From the NCBI GenBank assembly GCA_964017195.1, contig OZ024895.1, forward strand, positions 45,875,673 to 45,939,672: a DNA stretch of 64,000 bases, read 5' to 3'. Numbering within the stretch: position 1 is the first letter of the stretch; every line of letters starts with the position of its first letter. Positions 62,001-64,000 of the stretch are shown here, one piece after another. Source of the DNA: Siderastrea radians. Taxonomy: Eukaryota > Cnidaria > Anthozoa > Scleractinia > Rhizangiidae. Both the position numbers and the translations under genes were made by a program. A model generated the notes under the pieces. It was not told the DNA's origin, made no database searches, and saw only the letters and a program-made list of their open reading frames with translations.

Positions 62001-63841
62001 TTTTAATAAACTGAAACCTTCTCTTGCGTTTAAAATTTTTGACTCGATGATCTCACCAATTTTAACCTACAATAGTGAAGTTTGGGGTGCCTTTGCGAAA
62101 TCAGATTTTAAGTCGTCGGACAGCTCCGCAATTGAAAAAACTCATTTACAATTCTGTAAACGTTATTTAGAAGTTCATAACAAGGCATCCAATATTGCAT
62201 GTAGAGCTGAACTGGGTAAATTCCCTTTGATCATTGATATAAATAAAAAGATACTTAAATACTTAAACTACCTCCGAGAAAAGGAAGAAAGCTCTATAGT
62301 CAAACAATCTTTAAAAATATCGATTGACCTTCATTATAACGGTCATAATAGTTTTTACTCTAGTCTCACGAAAATGACTGACTATTACAATTTCTGTGAC
62401 TTTAATTGTAATTCATTGAATGAAGGTAAAATCAAACAATATGAAGATCTCATGAAAAAGAAATATCTCTTACTGGAACCAAACCCTTCAACATTCGCAA
62501 AAACTTAGTTTTTATTACACATTCAAAAAGAATTATAGCCTTTCTGCCTACCTAGATCTAACAAGAAAGAACCCATCTAGAAAATCATTAGTAAAACTGA
62601 GAATTAGCAGTCATAAACTTCGGATTGAAACAGGTAGATACGACAAAATACCTCGTGATGAGAGGTTATGTAGTCTCTGCAATCGTAACAAAATTGAAGA
62701 TGAAACTCATTTTTTTCTTGATTGCCCGAGCTATTCTTCGCTAAGAGACAGGTTCTTTTCTAAAATAGAACCTAAAATCCCATTTCTACGACTATTATCA
62801 CATGAGACCTTATTGTCACATCTAATGAATTGTACTGATTACTTTCTAAATACTGATTCAATTAATTTCATTCATCTCGTCATGCTTTGAACAGAGAGAC
62901 AAACTAGTTACAATGGCTACCTCTCTGAATGGTTAAAAATAAGAAATGGTTGTAATCGCTTTAGTTATTTTAATTAAGTAAGAAATTAATAATTAAATTT
63001 TAGTGGCTTTTGCAATACTGTAATACTTTGTTATAGTCATGCAAATAAAGCTTGTTGTTGTTGTTGTTGTTGTTAACTCGCGTATTAACTTTTCGTTCTT
63101 GCTAAGATCTGCTTTCCCCCCATAGTCATAACCTTTGCAAAAATACATGTATCTGTGTTAGGAGGCACCGTCCTTAAGACACAAATCGCTGATTTTGCTA
63201 CCCAGTTTAAGACAGAAATTTGTCAGAGCTTTCTGATACATTTAACCCAAAATTATACTCTGTTTTAGACTGGAATGGAGTAAGGTTAAACTGTTTTTTA
63301 CTTTCATGCATTGACAATTAAACCACTCTATAGCTTTATTGAGTGGTTGAGCTGTTTGCGGTGATTACGTACACCCCTACCCCGAATAAGACACTGAAAT
63401 TGACGAAATCGATACACCGTTTAAGACAAAAACCTTCTGAAAACCACACCCTATTGGACCGCACGTCCGGGTACGGCACGTCCGGGTTAACGTCAGATAA
63501 GGGAATACCCCTTCCCGGGCACAAGCCTTATTTGATTCAATACTGGTAGTCAGGGGGCTATACTTCACGGAATTTTTTCCCTTTCTCTTAATTGTATACT
63601 GTAAAATAGTAAGTAGAAGTTCATGGAACGGAATTTACCCAAGCGATTGGCCAAAACTCACTCAATTCACTCACTCAATTAAAACTAGTTGTCACAAGAA
63701 ATAGTAACGTTTGCTATAAGATAATTTTATTGACAAAATAATGTTGTTATTCAGGATTACAACATGGTGTCATACATGACGCTGAACCATATGGACTACC
63801 ACTGGATTTCACTATCTTACCACAGAAACTCAAGGCAGTTG
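41561..63841 (+). CDS. ARSB-like: Arylsulfatase B-like gene E (exons 1 and 2 of a partial gene)
   Basis: Exon 1 is 41561-41828: ATG, a longer hydrophobic signal peptide than in [10 protein letters not shown], then [19 protein letters not shown] with the formylglycine Cys in CTPTR, ending with a GT donor in phase 1. Exon 2 is 63755-63841, 87 bp as in the paralogues, with AG acceptor, matching phase and conserved residues ([19 protein letters not shown]). Exons 3-7 would lie beyond the right edge. The 21.9-kb intron is almost entirely mobile elements, and no other sulfatase first exon was found between the two exons, so I join them. The alternative is two separate remnants. The upstream region does not share the GGTCCCGGGATTGG block of B-D, so its regulation may differ. 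Confidence 0.7.
42053..43097 (-). mobile_element. Penelope-like fragment (GIY-YIG region) between long inverted arms
   Basis: Arms 42053-42423 and 42724-43097 are inverted copies of each other (ATATAAATGATTGTCAAAATG at the outside). Between them the minus strand encodes a GIY-YIG-like end domain: [20 protein letters not shown], then HFLSNNH and [20 protein letters not shown]. Head-to-head tails of this kind are known for Penelope-like elements. The RT is absent. The outer arms carry CTGATGAAGACTGGTATTGG and GGCCAGTCGAAATATTG-type sequence. Confidence 0.75.
43357..43541. mobile_element. hAT-like MITE with CAGGGCCGTAGCC ends
   Basis: CAGGGCCGTAGCCGG at the left and CTGGCTACGGCCCTG at the right are inverted. 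GTTTG is repeated at both flanks. An internal 31-bp direct duplication (ATTATGACTGAGGCAATGTC...) is seen. Confidence 0.75.
43555..45385 (+). mobile_element. LINE fragment: endonuclease and linker region, interrupted
   Basis: Translation in shifting frames gives apurinic-type endonuclease segments ([32 protein letters not shown], then [19 protein letters not shown]) and a linker ending [17 protein letters not shown]. The core is broken by the element at 44130-44704. No RT from this LINE remains; sequence switches to Penelope-like at about 45386. The 43098-43356 interval before it holds no recognised gene. Confidence 0.65.
44130..44704. mobile_element. MITE with perfect 9-bp target duplication inside the LINE fragment
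   Basis: GACGCAAGG at 44121-44129 and 44705-44713 flanks the insertion. Inverted subterminal words GTCACGGGGATGATCGAA and TTCGATCATCCCCGTCAC lie near the ends, beside a poly-G tract. GGATTTTTTTGGG-type repeats fill the interior. Confidence 0.85.
45386..46447 (+). mobile_element. Penelope-like element, RT part (first of three pieces)
   Basis: An open frame runs to 45990 and contains RT features of Penelope-like elements: [20 protein letters not shown] (motif B), a motif C of YNDD where the family has YIDD, and [13 protein letters not shown]. Frameshifted sequence beyond 45990 continues to the zinc-finger-like RCQTCQYI...[17 protein letters not shown], which leads into the GIY-YIG domain. Insertion of a LINE at 46447/46448 cuts it there; the rest resumes at 49420. 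An inactive relic. Confidence 0.75.
46448..49408 (+). mobile_element. L1-like LINE, 5'-truncated, with 11-bp target duplication and poly-A
   Basis: TCACTTGCGCC at 46437-46447 and 49409-49419 is a perfect target duplication, and a poly-A run ends the element. The coding frame (to 49176) starts inside the pre-RT region. It has one frameshift near 47081 and carries RT motifs [41 protein letters not shown] and NADD where YADD is expected, plus a C-terminal zinc-knuckle-like C-x2-C...H-x4-C. The Tyr-to-Asn change, frameshift and lost endonuclease mean it is dead. The family is closest to the L1/Tx1 type by motif style (inference). Confidence 0.88.
49409..49662 (+). mobile_element. Penelope-like element, GIY-YIG part (second piece)
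   Basis: After the LINE's target duplication the frame reads [21 protein letters not shown], a GIY-YIG endonuclease signature, then [20 protein letters not shown] and [15 protein letters not shown]. It is the direct continuation of the element cut at 46447. It is cut again at 49662 by the 49663-61786 insertion. Confidence 0.8.
49687..50488 (+). promoter_or_regulatory. Presumed 5' region of the plus-strand gene in the 8.4-kb unit
   Basis: About 800 bp of sequence without a recognised gene lie between the inverted repeat and the first ATG. It contains a short peptide-like frame after 49848 (ATGAAGACACTTCC) that I could not link to anything. A 5' non-coding exon is possible. Confidence 0.3.
50489..52822 (+). 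CDS. Basic/acidic uncharacterised protein, 5 exons (transposon-associated)
   Basis: Exons: 50489-50673, 50801-50986, 51788-about 52042, about 52191-52252 and about 52692-52822, read in continuous phase and ending in TAG. The N-terminus is basic ([18 protein letters not shown]) with [10 protein letters not shown], which recalls the start of a large uncharacterised, transposase-like family in cnidarians (memory-based). Exon 2 adds a KKRR cluster, a likely nuclear signal. Exon 3 is Ser-rich, then strongly acidic ([16 protein letters not shown]). The third donor would have to be GC (GACGG/GCAATG) to keep phase, so this junction is uncertain. No catalytic domain is seen; the expected middle (DDE core) of the family is absent between this gene and the C-terminal fragment at 53210. 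Neighbours: same strand as that fragment, convergent with the ballast gene. Confidence 0.5.
51208..51480 (+). mobile_element. tRNA-derived SINE in an intron
   Basis: A box-like TGGCTTGGTAGCACAGTTAG and B box-like GGTTTGATTCC are spaced as in a tRNA-derived SINE. They are followed by inverted segments GTAAATTGGCTACCGTAAAGAG and CTCTTTACAGTGGCCAATTTAC around a CGTTAGCCCTTTGTCAG core, and a TTATCAACTCAGTTGATAA end. It is inserted in intron 2 of the 50489-52822 gene. Confidence 0.65.
53210..54369 (+). CDS. C-terminal fragment of a transposase-like family protein, 3 exons
   Basis: Exons 53210-53406, 53542-53610 and 53994-54369 are GT-AG bordered and phase-consistent; the last ends in a stop. The translation starts [16 protein letters not shown], followed by a Cys/His segment (ACKHGP), [36 protein letters not shown] and [15 protein letters not shown], then a basic stretch and [14 protein letters not shown]. 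This order resembles the C-terminal third of a widespread uncharacterised animal family that I associate with DDE-type transposases (from memory, not proven). No initiator ATG or catalytic core is present upstream, so the gene is truncated, or these exons splice to the gene ending at 52822 by a route I cannot see. Confidence 0.5.
53840..53935 (+). repeat. Degenerate tandem copy of the splice acceptor and start of the last exon
   Basis: TTCATTCGCTTCCAGTTACTTCATTATAGGAGTACTCCTG... repeats TTCATTCCCTTCCAGTTACCCATACTTCATTATGAGAATCCTCCTG... located about 140 bp downstream, and similarity continues through GACCACAACT. The first copy has lost the reading frame. Confidence 0.8.
54370..55364. other. 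Region between the two convergent genes
   Basis: AT-rich, and no coding signal was found. It should contain the 3' ends of both convergent transcripts. AATAAA-like words occur near 54552 on the plus strand. Confidence 0.4.
55365..56695 (-). pseudogene. P2X7-ballast-domain protein with CXC-like cysteine domain (one frameshift)
   Basis: Minus-strand exons: up to about 56695-56635 (...[12 protein letters not shown]), 56513-56379 ([14 protein letters not shown]..., ten Cys in 45 residues, CXC-like), 56305-56195 (acidic/Gln linker), and 55848-55365. All are phase 0 with GT-AG borders. The last exon encodes the zinc-binding ballast module known from the vertebrate P2X7 C-terminus: [11 protein letters not shown], then [26 protein letters not shown] and [17 protein letters not shown]. 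Between PMPDDQENV and CCKR two bases of a TG run are missing near 55658, so the frame breaks: a null allele, recent pseudogene or sequencing error. No transmembrane segment is seen, so it is not an ion channel. The first exon has no clear ATG. Confidence 0.7.
56696..58011 (-). promoter_or_regulatory. Presumed 5' region of the ballast gene
   Basis: No family-matching exon was recognised. A 60-codon minus-strand frame (57669-57487, starting [12 protein letters not shown]) could be an upstream exon but resembles nothing I know. The segment ends at the 24-nt inverted repeat. Confidence 0.3.
58334..60031 (+). CDS. Possible two-exon micro-protein gene
   Basis: ATG at 58334 opens [11 protein letters not shown] to a good donor (AAAAAG/GTGAGT) at 58366. 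After a TTTTTTTTCAG acceptor, the frame continues [16 protein letters not shown] to a TAG at 60031, giving 32 residues, very basic. AATAAA follows at about 60101. Nothing homologous is recognised; it may be non-coding. Confidence 0.2.
59021..59089. repeat. (TA)n microsatellite
   Basis: A long uninterrupted TA run; a shorter one lies at about 59262-59282. Confidence 0.95.
61109..61375 (-). CDS. Small open frame, 88 residues, unknown
   Basis: It starts [20 protein letters not shown] and ends [10 protein letters not shown], with AATAAA about 40 bp beyond the stop on the same strand. The sequence is not low complexity, and the frame points away from the 21-nt inverted repeat. No family was recognised; it may be an exon of a longer transcript. 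Confidence 0.25.
   Translation of the reverse strand: MEHFIVQIIDFLRILLQSGKQLVKENVMPFLIGVNTSLKYGKFTKKYTPIKRLCFALQNNIVPDPRLKEVHNFGVELVPALCTSRKIL
61787..61999 (+). mobile_element. Penelope-like element, 3' part (third piece)
   Basis: After AAAAGTACG, the sequence resumes the Penelope frame interrupted at 49662 (…EVR then SFHAHAL...). It continues through GC-rich sequence to CTGAAGAAGGGATATGCCCG and AAACGTTTGGC, a tail style common to these elements. Confidence 0.6.
62000..63075 (+). mobile_element. LINE 3' fragment with (TTG)n tail
   Basis: Readable C-terminal LINE protein: [50 protein letters not shown] frameshift comes near 62505, then [15 protein letters not shown] and the zinc-knuckle-like [20 protein letters not shown]. 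It ends with AATAAAGC followed by (TTG)n. It lacks endonuclease and RT cores. The (GTT)n end resembles that of the 22240-22745 fragment. Confidence 0.75.
63076..63754. other. End of gene E intron 1
   Basis: No gene is seen. It contains short repeat-like words (TTTAAGACA, GCACGTCCGGGTACGGCACGTCC) but no clear borders. Confidence 0.4.
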
Positions 63842-63929
63842 GTATGAAGTTTATTAAAAAATTACTACCATTATCAAATTCTTTGTAACCTCTCCGGTGG
63901 TTGTTGCTCTAGCTATAGACAAAACTCAA

Positions 63930-63988
63930 TTTGCTTTATTTTTTAGAATTATTTATTTATTTATTCATTTATTTATTTATTTATTATT
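63930..63988. repeat. (TTTA)n microsatellite
   Basis: TTTATTTATTTATTCATTTA-type run in intron 2 of gene E. Confidence 0.9.
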
Positions 63989-64000
63989 TTTGGATAAATT

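Overview
The window is eukaryotic. Genes are split by GT-AG introns, polyadenylation signals follow the coding regions, and retroelements and short inverted-repeat transposons fill the gaps. The protein families (arylsulfatase B-like enzymes, Penelope-like elements, the LINE types, a P2X7-ballast protein outside vertebrates) best fit a cnidarian, probably an anthozoan such as a stony coral. That assignment is inference; no species marker was seen.

Layout. (1) 1-2632, minus strand: the first three coding exons of arylsulfatase gene A, which runs off the left edge. (2) 4156-12071, plus strand: gene B, seven exons, complete, head to head with A. (3) 13932-20813: gene C, complete. (4) 21333-21590, minus strand: an orphan, frameshifted copy of A's first exon. 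It begins a segmental duplicate of the A-B divergent promoter block, now blown apart by nested transposons (22.0-28.5 kb). (5) 28701-37904: gene D, complete, apparently a mosaic of a B-type 5' end and a C-type body. (6) 41561 to beyond the right edge: gene E, with exon 1 at 41.6 kb and a phase-matched exon 2 at 63.8 kb, separated by about 22 kb of mobile DNA. Exons 2-5 of the complete genes have identical lengths (87, 212, 212 and 221 bp), so the cluster is a tandem family with frozen gene structure. The products should be secreted or lysosomal sulfatases: signal peptide, metal-binding DD, a Cys for formylglycine in CxPxR, GKWH, xVHxPLQAP, STDNGG and GHK.

The intron of gene E is a stack of insertions. 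A LINE endonuclease-region fragment (43.6-45.4 kb) abuts a Penelope-like element. That element is split by an L1-like LINE with an 11-bp target duplication (46448-49408) and again by a 12.1-kb block (49663-61786). The block holds two adjacent units, each bounded by perfect inverted repeats (24 nt and 21 nt). The first carries a convergent gene pair: a basic/acidic protein plus a fragment resembling the C-terminus of a large transposase-like family on the plus strand, and a cysteine-rich P2X7-ballast protein on the minus strand. A TTAA-flanked 1.7-kb element in an intron of gene B (8426-10141) carries the same cysteine-rich and linker exons in the same order and phase. This suggests that the ballast-type gene travels with a DNA transposon family, and it is the most interesting signal in the window.

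Most introns and intergenic stretches are explained by MITEs and larger inverted-repeat elements. Several were located from target-site duplications and from comparison with the empty site in a paralogous gene.
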